Positions 28,766 through 39,387 of a DNA stretch of 64,000 bases are shown in pieces; the stretch's first letter is position 1; the number at the start of each line of letters is the position of its first letter. Source of the stretch: Mesorhizobium sp. SOD10. GTDB lineage: Bacteria > Pseudomonadota > Alphaproteobacteria > Rhizobiales > Rhizobiaceae. The notes under the pieces are model-generated. The model was not told the DNA's origin, searched no databases, and worked only from the letters and a program-made list of their open reading frames with translations. The DNA is taken from positions 1-64,000 of the forward strand of contig CCNA01000061.1 in the NCBI GenBank assembly GCA_000824805.1, given 5' to 3'. A program made the position numbers and the translations under genes.

Positions 28766-28993
28766 CCGTGTTTCCGTCCATGACGCGGCTCCTGGCGGCA
28801 GCCCCTCCGGGCTACCTGCCGCGCGTCTCGCGCCTTAACGGGAAGACTGCTTCCCGGAAGTGCAATCCGCAGAGCTCACGTTATGGAAAACGAAATCACT
28901 CGACATCGGATCACCTCCTTTCAGTTCGTTGAACACACCCAGATGATGGGGTGCGTCGCCGCAAAAGACAAGATGACGCAACGGAATGCTCAT
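28766..28993 (-). ncRNA. Candidate short structured leftward transcript with tiny ORF
   Basis: Between the TadG and CFA genes the minus strand carries features of a small transcription unit of about 250 nt. AAAGGAGGTGATC exactly matches the anti-Shine-Dalgarno complement and is followed by CG and ATG. A 23-codon ORF (28835-28906) comes next. After its stop lies a compound hairpin (GACGCG pairing with CGCGTC, and GCGGCAG pairing with CTGCCGC, 28782-28827), then the terminator at 28732. The 5' end is not defined. It may be an mRNA for a small protein, a leader RNA or a dual-function RNA; I cannot assign a family. Confidence 0.5.
28835..28906 (-). CDS. Tiny ORF, 23 residues, behind a perfect Shine-Dalgarno
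   Basis: Encodes a peptide that begins MSSDFVFHNVSSAD and ends TSGKQSSR. The ribosome site AAAGGAGGTGATC lies 2 nt before the ATG, matching 13 consecutive bases of the 16S 3' end complement. The spacing counted from GGAGG is 7 nt. An in-frame ATG at 28993 would give 52 residues, but it has only a weak site. There is no membrane segment or domain. The perfect site suggests either strong expression or a role for ribosome binding itself. Confidence 0.5.
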   Translation of the reverse strand: MSSDFVFHNVSSADCTSGKQSSR

Positions 28994-29113
28994 GCCTCGA
29001 GCCAGGAAACCTGCGCTTGCGGTGCTTTTGCGCAACAGATCGGGATTGCCGTCCACAGGCCGGTGGACGACAGTGCGGCTTCGGGGGCGGATGCGACATA
29101 GCGGGAGGTGGGA

Positions 29114-30382
29114 ATGGATGCCGCCGACAGAGCTGCGCGGATCGTACGCAAGGTCGTCGAAACGCTGAAGCCGGGTTTCGCGGTCAGGCTGTGGACCGGC
29201 GAGCGGATCGGACCCGCCAGCGGTCCGGTGCTTGCCATCAACGACCAGGATATCGTCTGGCAACTGGTCCGACGGCCGACCTTCTCGACGCTGGTGGAGA
29301 TGTGGATTTCCAAGACGGTCGATATCGAAGACGGCACGCTGTTCGATTTCTATGCCCTGCCTTCACAAGGCAAGCTCAAGACGAGGCTCAAATCCCTCCC
29401 CAAGGTGGCAATACTGCGCGACCTGCCAATGGTGCTGTTTTCGCGCAAGCAGATGACGGCGCGCAGCGATCTTTCCGGCCGCAAGCCTTTCGTCAGCGGA
29501 TCGAACAGGGAGGCGATCCAGCACCATTACGACATTTCGAATGATTTTTACCGGCTCTTTCTCGACGAGCGCATGGTCTATAGCTGCGGCTATTTTCAGG
29601 ATTTCGCCAATGGCATCGATCAGGCGCAGGTCGACAAGCTCGACCATATCTGCCGCAAGCTCAGGCTGAAGCCCGGCGAAAGGCTGCTCGACATCGGCTG
29701 CGGCTGGGGCGCGATGCTCATCCATGCGGCAAAGCATTACGGCGTCTTCGGTCACGGCGTCTCGCTGTCGCAAGCCCAAACCGACCTTGCCCGCGAGCGC
29801 ATCCGCGCCGAGGGGCTGGAGGACCGCATCACCATCGAGCTGAAATCCTATGCCGAACTCTCCGGCGCTTTCGACAAGATCTCGTCGATCGGCATGTTCG
29901 AGCATCTGGGCCTTGCCAACCACGCGGCCTACTTCTCGGCCGTGCACCGTTTGCTGAAGCCCGGCGGGATCTATCTGCACCACGCCATCACCAGGCGCAG
30001 CAAGGGCGACATCAGGAAGACGCTGCGCAAGGGGCCCGAATACAAGGCGCTGATCAAATACATCTTCCCCGGTGGCGAGCTCGACACGATCGGCATGACG
30101 CTCGGCAATCTCGAGGCGCACGGCTTCCTCGCGTATGACGTGGAGAATCTGCGCGAGCATTATGCGCGAACCTGCCGGCTGTGGGCCGAGCGCCTGCATG
30201 CGCGCTTCGACGAGGCGGTCGCCGAGGTGGGCGAGCCCAAGGCGCGGCTGTGGCTGCTCTATCTCACGGGTTGCTCGATTACCTTCGAGCGCGGCTCGGC
30301 GCAGATCTTTCAGACAGTGGCCACCAAGCGCACGCGGGGGCCAAGCGGTCTGCCGCCGACACGGGCGGATTTGTACCGATAG
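29114..30382 (+). CDS. Cyclopropane-fatty-acyl-phospholipid synthase family methyltransferase
   Basis: A 422-residue SAM-dependent enzyme that adds a methylene bridge to cis double bonds of membrane phospholipid acyl chains. The N-terminal lipid-side domain is followed by HYDISNDFYRLFLDERMVYSC near 140, the family's acyl/bicarbonate region. LLDIGCGWGAM near 192 is the SAM motif, and SIGMFEHLG near 262 carries the conserved Glu. ITRRSKGDIRK and FPGGELD follow as in other CFA synthases. GGGAGG lies 5 nt before the ATG at 29114; a GTG two codons upstream overlaps that site. Confidence 0.92.
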   Translation: MDAADRAARIVRKVVETLKPGFAVRLWTGERIGPASGPVLAINDQDIVWQLVRRPTFSTLVEMWISKTVDIEDGTLFDFYALPSQGKLKTRLKSLPKVAILRDLPMVLFSRKQMTARSDLSGRKPFVSGSNREAIQHHYDISNDFYRLFLDERMVYSCGYFQDFANGIDQAQVDKLDHICRKLRLKPGERLLDIGCGWGAMLIHAAKHYGVFGHGVSLSQAQTDLARERIRAEGLEDRITIELKSYAELSGAFDKISSIGMFEHLGLANHAAYFSAVHRLLKPGGIYLHHAITRRSKGDIRKTLRKGPEYKALIKYIFPGGELDTIGMTLGNLEAHGFLAYDVENLREHYARTCRLWAERLHARFDEAVAEVGEPKARLWLLYLTGCSITFERGSAQIFQTVATKRTRGPSGLPPTRADLYR

Positions 30383-30394
30383 ACCCTGCCCGCT

Positions 30395-31140
30395 TCAGTC
30401 CATAAAGCGCATCGGCGCGCCGATCTCGATCCGCGCCGGCCGGTCGACGGTGCAATAGATGCCGAGATTGTGGGCGTTGTGGCGCACCAGGTTGCGCAGG
30501 ATGCCGGGGTCGGTGTCGAAGCCGTCCTGGGCGATGATGGTGAAGCCGCAGCGGCGGCAGGGTTCGGACACGGTGAGCAGCAGATCGCCGACCGCGAGCT
30601 TCCTGCCGATCCATTCCGTCTCCGGAAAGGCGCCTTCGACCGGTTCCATGTCGACGACGATGTTGGGCCGGAAGCGGCGCGGATCGGGCGTGCCCTCCGG
30701 GTGAAGCGCCTTCAGCCTGGCCAGCGAGGCGGTGGTGAGCAGATGGATCGGCGCCTTGGCATAGCGGGCCTCGGTCCGCGGGCCGGCATAGTCAGGGGCG
30801 GCGTTCTCCGCGCCGAACGGCCGGATCGAGGCGTCGAAGCCGAGAAAGGCCGATACCGCGCGGTCGCTTTCCGGGCCGGGCGCCGGCAGCCAGCCGCCGC
30901 CGGGCAGGGCCACTTCCAGCCGCCGGTCCTCGCTCAGCCGGGTGCGGATCAGCGGCACCTTGTGCCATTTGGTTTCGCGGTCGGGCCTGGCGATCTCGCC
31001 GTCGGACGCATCGACCAGTCCGAACAGCCGGTCGCCGTCGACGGTCTTCAGCCCGACGGAGATGGCATCAAGCCGCTCGCCGGCGAGCGAGCTCGCCGGA
31101 TAGCGCCAGAGCTGGCTGACGGTGCCGAGCTCGCCCGCCA

Positions 31141-31141
<1 letters not shown>
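30395..31141 (-). CDS. MOSC domain protein (mARC-like)
   Basis: A 248-residue protein with an N-terminal beta-barrel domain (VSQLWRYPASSLAGE) and a C-terminal MOSC domain that should bind molybdenum cofactor. The signature is in EPCRRCGFTIIAQDGFDTDP near 195, where the Cys after PCRR is the expected Mo ligand, and RHNAHNLGIYC follows near 225. Relatives reduce N-hydroxylated compounds or handle sulfur, but the substrate is unknown. Its ATG overlaps the acs stop by one base (TGATG), so it is co-translated with acs. Confidence 0.88.
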
Positions 31142-33096
<1,955 letters not shown>

Positions 33097-33399
33097 TTTT
33101 CAGCTTTCCTCCGGGACCATTCCGCCAGCTTGAAATGCCGACGGCATCGCGGCGAAGCGGCCGCGAATTCGCGGCCATTATTAACAGTTCCGCCGTGACG
33201 GCAATATTAGACGTTGGATTCGCGCGGCGGGATGACGCAGGGGCAATTCAACCAGCTATTAGCACTCTCGCGAATCGGCTGCTAACCTCCTGTTTTAACG
33301 ACAAAAATTTTGAAGAACCTCGCAAAAATCCATAGACAATTAAGCAACCGTGCGCACAATTCAGCGTTGGGAGGAAGGAGAATCAACCAAGGCAACGCA
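33097..33399. other. AT-richer divergent control region of acs and usg
   Basis: About 300 bp with a locally low GC content (for example TTTTAACGACAAAAATTTTG at 33293-33312) between divergent starts. It must carry both promoters. I see no gene and no clear palindromic operator. Confidence 0.45.
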
Positions 33400-33672
33400 A
33401 TGCGCGACAATTCCGAAATGGATCTGATGCTCAGGGGATACGGGCTGACCACCGCCAAGATCCTTTATCACTACCCCGACCACCCGCATTTGCTGCAAAG
33501 CTATGTCTGGCAGGACTATGACATAGCGCCGGAATTCCCGGTGCTGATCCGCTTCATCGAATTCTGGAAGACCAAGCTCGACGGCCCGCTGCATTCGGTG
33601 ACCTACACGCACCAGAAGCTGATCGCGCCGAACGAGTGGCGGAAGGTGGACGGGGAGTTTCGATTGCACTGA
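33400..33672 (+). CDS. usg: Usg family protein
   Basis: A 90-residue protein typical of alphaproteobacteria. The core LMLRGYGLTTAKILYHYPDH, then QSYVWQDYDIAPEFPVL and LDGPLHSV, matches the Usg family, named after an ORF upstream of tryptophan genes. The function is unknown. The ATG at 33400 is favoured by family length, though the ribosome site is modest; a GGGAGGAAGGAG lies 20-30 nt upstream. A hairpin at the stop codon may end transcription. Confidence 0.88.
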   Translation: MRDNSEMDLMLRGYGLTTAKILYHYPDHPHLLQSYVWQDYDIAPEFPVLIRFIEFWKTKLDGPLHSVTYTHQKLIAPNEWRKVDGEFRLH

Positions 33673-33700
33673 ACGGCCTCGCCGCCATCCAGTGCAATCG
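33661..33700. terminator. Hairpin between convergent usg and aldo/keto reductase genes
   Basis: CGATTGCACTG and CAGTGCAATCG form a perfect 11-bp stem with an 18-nt loop. It covers the usg stop codon and ends 7 nt before the stop of the convergent gene. No U-run follows, so its role as terminator is likely but not certain. Confidence 0.6.
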
Positions 33701-33707
33701 CCAAGGG

Positions 33708-34742
33708 TCAGGCCGCCGGCGGGTTGAGCCGGGCAAAGCCCTCTTGGCGCCGATAGGGGAAATAGGGATACGGCGCGGTCACCGCGCTTGCCTCATCCAG
33801 CCTCTTCATCTGCTCCGGCGTCAGCGTCCAGCCAACGGCGCCGAGGTTCTGCCGCAACTGCTCCTCGTTGCGCGCGCCGATGATCACCGACGATACGGTC
33901 GGGCGCCGCAAGAGCCAGTTGATGGCGATCTGCGGCACGGTCTTGCCGGTCTCGGCGGCGACCGCTTCCAGCGCATCGACCACCTTGAAGAGATGCTCGT
34001 CCTCGACCGGCGGGCCGAAAGCGGCGGTGTCGTGCAGTCGGCTCTTTTCCGGCAAGGGCTGGCCGCGGCGGATCTTGCCGGTGAGCCGGCCCCAGCCGAG
34101 CGGGCTCCACACCAGCGCGCCGACGCCCTGGTCGAGACCGAGCGGCATCAGCTCCCATTCATAGTCGCGCCCGACCAGCGAGTAATAGACCTGATGCGCA
34201 ACGTAGCGCGGGTAGCCGTGCCTGTCGGCAAGGCCGAGCGACTTCATCACCTGCCAGCCGGAGAAATTGGAGACGCCGACATAGCGTAGCTTGCCGGAGC
34301 GCACGAGGTCATCCAGCGCCGACAGCACCTCCTGGACCGGCGTCGAGGCGTCGAAAGCATGAAGCTGCAAAAGGTCGATGTAGTCCATGCCGAGGCGCTT
34401 CAGCGCCGCATCGACGGAGCGGATCAGGCGCGACCGCGACGAGCCCCAGTCGCCTGGGCCGTCGCCCATCGGCAGGGATGTCTTGGTCGAGATCAGCACC
34501 GCGTCGCGGCGGCCCTTGATCGCCTCGCCAAGCACCTCCTCCGACGCGCCATTGGAATAGACATCGGCCGTGTCGAAGAGGTTGACGCCTGCCTCCAGGC
34601 AGATGTCGACCAGCCGGCGCGCCTCCTTCGCGTCGCTGTTGCCCCAATGGCCGAAGAGCGGGCCGGAGCCACCAAAAGTTCCGGCGCCGAAGGAAAGGGC
34701 CGGCACTTTCAGGCCGGAGGCGCCGAGAGGTCGATAATCCAT
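33708..34742 (-). CDS. Aldo/keto reductase (first of two)
   Basis: A 344-residue NADPH-dependent TIM-barrel oxidoreductase. The catalytic tetrad is visible: Asp and Tyr in NLFDTADVYSNG near 54-60, Lys in LISTKTS near 86, and His in LLQLHAF near 126. VGVSNFSGW and the C-terminal SSVIIGARNEEQL are cofactor-binding parts. It resembles the YghZ/Tas-like branch. The substrate is unknown. It lies downstream of the MFS gene's end on the same strand with a 37-bp gap, so the two may be cotranscribed. Confidence 0.9.
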   Translation of the reverse strand: MDYRPLGASGLKVPALSFGAGTFGGSGPLFGHWGNSDAKEARRLVDICLEAGVNLFDTADVYSNGASEEVLGEAIKGRRDAVLISTKTSLPMGDGPGDWGSSRSRLIRSVDAALKRLGMDYIDLLQLHAFDASTPVQEVLSALDDLVRSGKLRYVGVSNFSGWQVMKSLGLADRHGYPRYVAHQVYYSLVGRDYEWELMPLGLDQGVGALVWSPLGWGRLTGKIRRGQPLPEKSRLHDTAAFGPPVEDEHLFKVVDALEAVAAETGKTVPQIAINWLLRRPTVSSVIIGARNEEQLRQNLGAVGWTLTPEQMKRLDEASAVTAPYPYFPYRRQEGFARLNPPAA

Positions 34743-34779
34743 CTTTTTTCTCCTGATTGGATGTCGAAAGGATTAGCGC

Positions 34780-35967
34780 TCAGCACTGCGCGGTGACCGG
34801 CTTGCCGATCGCGCCGCCGCGTTCGAGGCGCAGCGCCATGAGCACGACGCCGAGCGCGGCGAGCGGCACGAGGCCGGCGACGAGGGGGACGGCGCCGAGA
34901 CCGGGACCGTGGTCGATGACGAAACCGCCAAGCCAGGCGCCGATGGCGTTGCCGAGATTGAAGGCGGCGATGTTGAAGGAGGATGCCAGGCCCTGGCCGG
35001 CGCCCTTGGCCTTCTCCAGAACCCACATCTGCAGCGGCGCGACGGTGGCGAAGGCGGCGGCACCCAGCAAGCCGACGGCGGCGACCGCCGCGATCGGCTG
35101 GTGGATCGCGGCGGTCATGACGAACAGCACCGCCGACAGCGCGACCAGCGTGCCGACGACCGTCGGCACCAGATGCCGGTCGGCGAGGCGTCCGCCGAGC
35201 AGATTGCCCGCGACCAGCCCGCCGCCTAAGACAAGCAGGATCGGCGACACGGCTCCCTCGGAAAAGCCGGTGACGCGGGTAAGGATCGGCGCCAGATAGG
35301 TGAAGGCGGCGAAGACGCCGACCCAGCTCAGCACAGTCGTCAGAAGGCCAAGCAGCACCGGCCGGCGGCCGAGCACGGCCAGCGTGCCTTCGGAGCTCTC
35401 CTCAACGTCCGTCGCGGCGGGCTCGTCGCGCGGCACCAGCAGCGCGATCACGGCAATGGCGACGACGCCGACCAGGGTGACGGCGAGGAAGGTGGAGCGC
35501 CAGCCATAGGCCTGGCCGAGCCAGGTGCCGAAGGGCACGCCGAGGATGTTGGCGACGGTGAGGCCGGTGAACATCAGCGCGATGGCGGAGGCCTTCCTGT
35601 TGGGCGCGACCAGGCTCGTGGCGACGACCGAGCCGACGCCGAAGAAGGAAGCATGGGCGAAGGCGGTGAGCACACGTGCCGCCATCAGCGTCCAGTAGTT
35701 GGGCGCCAGCGCGCAGGCGAGGTTGCCGACGGTGAAGACCACCATCAGGGCAAGCAGCAGGGTCTTGCGCGGCAGACGGCCGGTCAGCGCGCCAAGCAGC
35801 GGCGCGCCGACGACGACGCCCAGCGCGTAGCCGGAAATGAGCAGGCCCGCCGCCGAGATCGAGACGCCGAGATCGGCGCTGACGTCGAGCAGCAGGCCCA
35901 TGATGACGAATTCGGTGACGCCGATGCCGAAGGCGCCGGCGGTGAGGGCATAAAGAGCGAGAGGCAT
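34780..35967 (-). CDS. MFS transporter of the AraJ/YdhP (DHA1) type
   Basis: A 395-residue 12-helix inner-membrane protein. It begins MPLALYALTAGAFGIGVTEF, which is characteristic of the sugar-efflux/drug-efflux DHA1 branch; GALTGRLPRKTLL is the helix 2-3 loop. The ATG at 35967 matches the family N-terminus; the frame extends upstream through the repeat at 36028 and that part is rejected. The divergent LysR gene probably controls it. The downstream aldo/keto reductase may process the same compound. Confidence 0.88.
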   Translation of the reverse strand: MPLALYALTAGAFGIGVTEFVIMGLLLDVSADLGVSISAAGLLISGYALGVVVGAPLLGALTGRLPRKTLLLALMVVFTVGNLACALAPNYWTLMAARVLTAFAHASFFGVGSVVATSLVAPNRKASAIALMFTGLTVANILGVPFGTWLGQAYGWRSTFLAVTLVGVVAIAVIALLVPRDEPAATDVEESSEGTLAVLGRRPVLLGLLTTVLSWVGVFAAFTYLAPILTRVTGFSEGAVSPILLVLGGGLVAGNLLGGRLADRHLVPTVVGTLVALSAVLFVMTAAIHQPIAAVAAVGLLGAAAFATVAPLQMWVLEKAKGAGQGLASSFNIAAFNLGNAIGAWLGGFVIDHGPGLGAVPLVAGLVPLAALGVVLMALRLERGGAIGKPVTAQC

Positions 35968-36027
35968 GGCTGCGGTCCGGTTGATCAGGAACGGGACGCC
36001 AATCCCGCGCCCCGGATCTTTGCTGGC

Positions 36028-36072
36028 GCATGATCTTTCCCGAAAACCGGTTTCCACTTTCCGGGATCATGC
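36028..36072. repeat. Short palindromic repeat GCATGATC...GATCATGC
   Basis: An 8-bp perfect outer stem with an inner CCGAAAACCGG / CCACTTTCCGG core. This element is very frequent in rhizobial intergenic DNA. Here it lies between the divergent MFS and LysR genes. Confidence 0.75.
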
Positions 36073-36130
36073 ACGGAGAAGATCGTGATCTGCCAAGCTG
36101 TGAACCAGCCTTGCATCAGGCACATTTTCT

Positions 36131-36145
36131 GTGAAATAGATTCAC
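36131..36145. promoter_or_regulatory. Candidate LysR operator
   Basis: GTGAAATAGATTCAC is an inverted repeat that contains the LysR-type T-N11-A pattern. It lies 2 nt before the LysR start codon, a position fit for autorepression, and within the region shared with the divergent MFS gene. Confidence 0.5.
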
Positions 36146-36147
36146 GA

Positions 36148-37053
36148 ATGGCAAGGGCCGACATCAACCGTTCCGGCGAAATCGAAGTGTTTGTTCGCGT
36201 CGTCGAGGCGGGCAGCTTCTCGGCCGCTGCGCGGGCATTACGGATGACGCCATCGGCGGTGAGCAAGCTGATCGCGCGGCTCGAGGCGCGGCTTGGCGCG
36301 CGGCTGATAAGCCGCTCGACACGGCGGCTGCAGCTGACGCCCGAGGGAAGCGCCTTTTACGATAGCGGCCTACGCATCCTTGCCGATCTCGACGCGGCCG
36401 AACGGGAAGCGGCGGCGGGCGCGGCGCCGCGCGGCAGACTGAGGGTCAACTCCTATGTGCCGTTCGGCCAGCACCGGTTGATGCCGCTGTTGCCGCGCTT
36501 TCTCGAACGCTACCCGGAAATCTCCGTCGAGGCGGTGCTGACCGACAGCGTCATCGACCTGATGGAGGAGCGCGCCGACGTCGCGATCCGCGCCGGTCCG
36601 CTCCGCGAGTCGCGGCTGGTGGCGCGCAAGCTCGGCCAGAGCCGGATGGTGGTTGTGGCCGCGCCCGCCTATCTCGAAGCGCGCGGCACGCCGCGGATGC
36701 CGGCCGACCTGGCCAGGCACAATCTGCTCGCCTTCGGCTTCGTGCGGCATATCGACGGCATGCCGTTCGTGAACGCCAAAGGCGTGCCCCTCATGGTTCC
36801 GATCGCCGGCAATTCGACGGTCAGCGACGGCGAAGCGATGCGGCTGACGACGCTCGCCGGCGCCGGCATTGCGCGGCTGGCGCGCTGGCATGTCGAGCCC
36901 GATATCGCCACTGGGCGGCTGGTGCCGCTGCTGGAGGAGTTCAACCCCGGCGACGTGGAGCTTACGCATGCCGTCTATGTCGGCCAGGGCAAGCATCTGC
37001 CGGCCCGGGTGCGCGCCTTTCTCGATTTTCTCGCAGAGACAGTGCGCATCTGA
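36148..37053 (+). CDS. LysR family transcriptional regulator
   Basis: A 301-residue regulator. The winged helix-turn-helix occupies residues 5-65 (VFVRVVEAGSFSAAARALRM, TPSAVSKLIARLEARLGARL). A periplasmic-binding-like effector domain follows (LRVNSYVPFGQHRLMPLLPR onward). It groups with the CrgA/DmlR-like branch by these motifs. The ATG at 36148 is used because the canonical N-terminus begins there; no strong ribosome site is visible. It is divergent from an MFS gene, its likely target. Confidence 0.9.
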   Translation: MARADINRSGEIEVFVRVVEAGSFSAAARALRMTPSAVSKLIARLEARLGARLISRSTRRLQLTPEGSAFYDSGLRILADLDAAEREAAAGAAPRGRLRVNSYVPFGQHRLMPLLPRFLERYPEISVEAVLTDSVIDLMEERADVAIRAGPLRESRLVARKLGQSRMVVVAAPAYLEARGTPRMPADLARHNLLAFGFVRHIDGMPFVNAKGVPLMVPIAGNSTVSDGEAMRLTTLAGAGIARLARWHVEPDIATGRLVPLLEEFNPGDVELTHAVYVGQGKHLPARVRAFLDFLAETVRI

Positions 37054-37061
37054 AATGGAAA

Positions 37062-37088
37062 AGCCGCGCATCCATCGGACACGCGGCT
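37062..37088. terminator. Terminator between LysR and the second aldo/keto reductase
   Basis: AGCCGCG pairs with CGCGGCT around a 13-nt loop. On the minus strand the stem is followed by TTTTCC, favouring termination of the leftward aldo/keto reductase transcript, and it can also end the LysR transcript. Confidence 0.65.
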
Positions 37089-37116
37089 CCCGAAATCGAC
37101 TTACCCGGAAGATGGA

Positions 37117-38166
37117 CTATGCCTTCGGCACGAATGGCGCCGGACGCCGGCCGGCGCCTTGCCGCTCCAGCATCCAGCCGGGATATTCGGCAGGCAGCGC
37201 GCTCACCTCATCCAGCCTCGCGAGGTCGTCCGCGTCGAGCTTCAAGCCCGTCGCGGCGAGGTTCTGCTCGAGCTGGTCCATGCGGCTGGCGCCGATGATG
37301 ACGCTCATCACGAAAGGTTTTGCCAGAACATAGCCCAGTGCCACCGTGGCGACGCTGACGTCGTGCTTCTTCGCGACCTCGCGCATGACGGCAACCGCCG
37401 CCCAGGCGCGGTCCTCATTGACCGGCGGGAAGTTGAAGGAAGCGCGGCGGCCCTCGCCATTGCCCGGCGCGCCGGGGCCGTATTTGCCAGAGAGCAGCCC
37501 GCCGGCCATTGGCGACCAGACCATCAGGCCGAGCTTCTCTTCATTGATCAGCGGCACGATCTCGCGCTCGAGATCGCGGCCGGCGATCGAGTAATAGGAT
37601 TGGATGGTCTCGAAGCGGGCAAAGCCCTTGCGCTCGGCAAGACCCAGCGCCTTGGCGATGCGCCAAGCCTGCCAGTTGGAGACACCGACGTAACGCACCT
37701 TGCCGCTGGCCACGAGATCGTCGAACGCCCGCAGCGTCTCGTCGATCGGGGTCACCGTGTCGGTGCCGTGCAGCTGGTAGAGGTCGATATGGTCGAGCTG
37801 CAGCCGCTTCAGGCTGCCGTCGACAGAATCCATGATGTGGCCGCGCGAGGAGCCGCGTTCGTTCGGCCCGTTACCCATGGCGCCATGCACCTTGGTGGCG
37901 ATGATGACGTCGGAACGTTTCACGCCGAGATCCTTGAGCGACTGTCCCAGCAATTGCTCGGACTGGCCGAAGGAATAGACATCGGCCGTGTCGAAGAAAT
38001 TGACGCCGGCCGCGATCGAGCGGGCGACGATCTCGTTGACGCCCTTCTGGTCCAGGCTGGCGATCAGGCCCCATTGGGCATTCTCGCCCGCGGCGCCGAA
38101 GGTCATGGTGCCGAGACAGAGTTCGGAGACGAACAGGCCGGTGTTGCCAAGCTGGTTGTAGCGCAT
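37117..38166 (-). CDS. Aldo/keto reductase (second of two)
   Basis: A 349-residue NADPH-dependent reductase with the tetrad in NFFDTADVYSFGQSE near 62, IATKVHG near 91, and LYQLHGTD near 129. RYVGVSNWQAWR and VIIGASRMDQLEQNL are cofactor-loop segments. It is clearly related to, but not a copy of, the reductase at 33708. The ATG at 38166 has GGGGA 8 nt upstream. The substrate is unknown. No close partner gene lies upstream; a broken antitoxin gene is the nearest. Confidence 0.9.
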   Translation of the reverse strand: MRYNQLGNTGLFVSELCLGTMTFGAAGENAQWGLIASLDQKGVNEIVARSIAAGVNFFDTADVYSFGQSEQLLGQSLKDLGVKRSDVIIATKVHGAMGNGPNERGSSRGHIMDSVDGSLKRLQLDHIDLYQLHGTDTVTPIDETLRAFDDLVASGKVRYVGVSNWQAWRIAKALGLAERKGFARFETIQSYYSIAGRDLEREIVPLINEEKLGLMVWSPMAGGLLSGKYGPGAPGNGEGRRASFNFPPVNEDRAWAAVAVMREVAKKHDVSVATVALGYVLAKPFVMSVIIGASRMDQLEQNLAATGLKLDADDLARLDEVSALPAEYPGWMLERQGAGRRPAPFVPKA

Positions 38167-38249
38167 GGTGGGATTCCCCGAGAAGGATTGAATGACACTA
38201 AGCAAATAGGAACGGGCCGTTTCGTTTCAAGGCCCCCATATCGAGAGAA

Positions 38250-38503
38250 TCAGAGATCGATGTCTCTGATCATCGTCTCAGGTCTGCGATTGACTTCCTC
38301 GGCGAACTCGTCGTCCCACTCAGGACCGGAGAGAAGATATTCCGCAAGTGACGGCTTGGCGCCGATGAGCTTTCGTAGTCAGCCACCGCTAATACCACGG
38401 CGACGGGCTTCCCATGTTGCGTGATGGTCTGCGGCCCTGTTTCACGCGCTTGCCTAATCAATTTCGGCAGGTTCTTCCCTGCTTTCTGAAGGTCCCAGTC
38501 CAT
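38250..38503 (-). pseudogene. Phd/YefM-type antitoxin, frameshifted and without toxin
   Basis: The first frame gives MDWDLQKAGKNLPKLIRQAR, then TGPQTITQHGKPVAVVLAVADY, the DNA-binding half of a Phd/YefM antitoxin. Near 38372-38376 the frame is lost. One base further on the other frame reads KLIGAKPSLAEYLLSGPEWD, then DEFAEEVNRR and RDIDL with a stop at 38250, the typical toxin-neutralising tail. A single missing base in GACTAC(C)GAAAG explains this. No toxin gene follows. Either a relic or a sequence error. Confidence 0.8.
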
Positions 38504-38578
38504 GAGCGCTGCTCGGCAAAACAGTCCGACATTCTTATCAGCTGCTTTAGAAAAGGTCATGCAAGCAGATCGCAGCAC

Positions 38579-39241
38579 CTACCGACTGCCGAAGATCGCC
38601 GATCCCACCCTGACGCTGGTCGCCCCGAAGGCGATGGCCGTCTCGTAGTCGCCGGACATGCCCATTGAGAGCTTTGCGACGCCGGCCTCGCGGGCGAGCT
38701 TGTCCAGCAGCGCGAAATGCGGGCCGGGATTCTCATCGGCCGGCGGGATGCACATCAGGCCTTCGATGGCGAGGCCATGCACGTCGCGGCAGCGTTTGAC
38801 GAAGGCGACCGCCTCGCGCGGCTCGATGCCGGCCTTTTGCGGTTCGGAGCCGGTGTTGACCTGGACATAGAGTTTTGGCGCCCGGCCCTGCCGGGCCATT
38901 TCTTTTGAAAGCTCAGCGGCGATCTTCTCGCGGTCGACGGTCTCGATGACATCGAAGAGCGCGACGGCTTCCTTCGCTTTGTTGGACTGCAGCGGGCCGA
39001 TCAGATGCAGCTCGATATCAGGAAATGCCTGCCTCAGCGCCGGCCATTTGCCCTGGGCTTCCTGCACGCGGTTCTCGCCGAAAACGCGCTGGCCGGCCTC
39101 GATGACCGGGCGGATATCCTCGGACGCGAAGGTCTTCGAGACCGCCACCAGCGTGACGGCGCCGGGCTCGCGCTTAGCCTCTCGCTCGGCGCCCGCGATC
39201 TTCGCCTTGACCGCGTGAAGCTGCTCTACGGCGCTCGTCAT
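38579..39241 (-). CDS. yggS: YggS/PLPBP family pyridoxal-phosphate homeostasis protein
   Basis: A 220-residue PLP-binding TIM-barrel protein that affects vitamin B6 and amino-acid balance; no enzyme reaction is established. LVAVSKTF near residue 32 holds the PLP lysine, FGENRVQEA near 53 and [10 protein letters not shown] near 78 are family motifs, and [20 protein letters not shown] near the end forms the phosphate-binding site. The start has a GGATGG-type site. It is divergent from leuS with a 146-bp gap. Confidence 0.94.
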   Translation of the reverse strand: MTSAVEQLHAVKAKIAGAEREAKREPGAVTLVAVSKTFASEDIRPVIEAGQRVFGENRVQEAQGKWPALRQAFPDIELHLIGPLQSNKAKEAVALFDVIETVDREKIAAELSKEMARQGRAPKLYVQVNTGSEPQKAGIEPREAVAFVKRCRDVHGLAIEGLMCIPPADENPGPHFALLDKLAREAGVAKLSMGMSGDYETAIAFGATSVRVGSAIFGSR

Positions 39242-39387
39242 GCCACCATCCTGCCTATAGTTTTAACGCCGGCGCCGGCTCGCCACAGTTGACGGGTCCG
39301 GCAATCCATGGTGAACACCGCGACGACATTCCCCGGCCGCTCGCCGTGTCTGGCGCCCTGTGCCTGCTTTTAAGTGAAAAACATCCG

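Noticed and set aside
28908-28921. GGATCACCTCCTTT, identical to the 3' end of 16S rRNA, as an rRNA fragment
   Set aside because: No other 16S sequence lies beside it. It is better read as a perfect Shine-Dalgarno on the minus strand, since an ATG and a short ORF follow.
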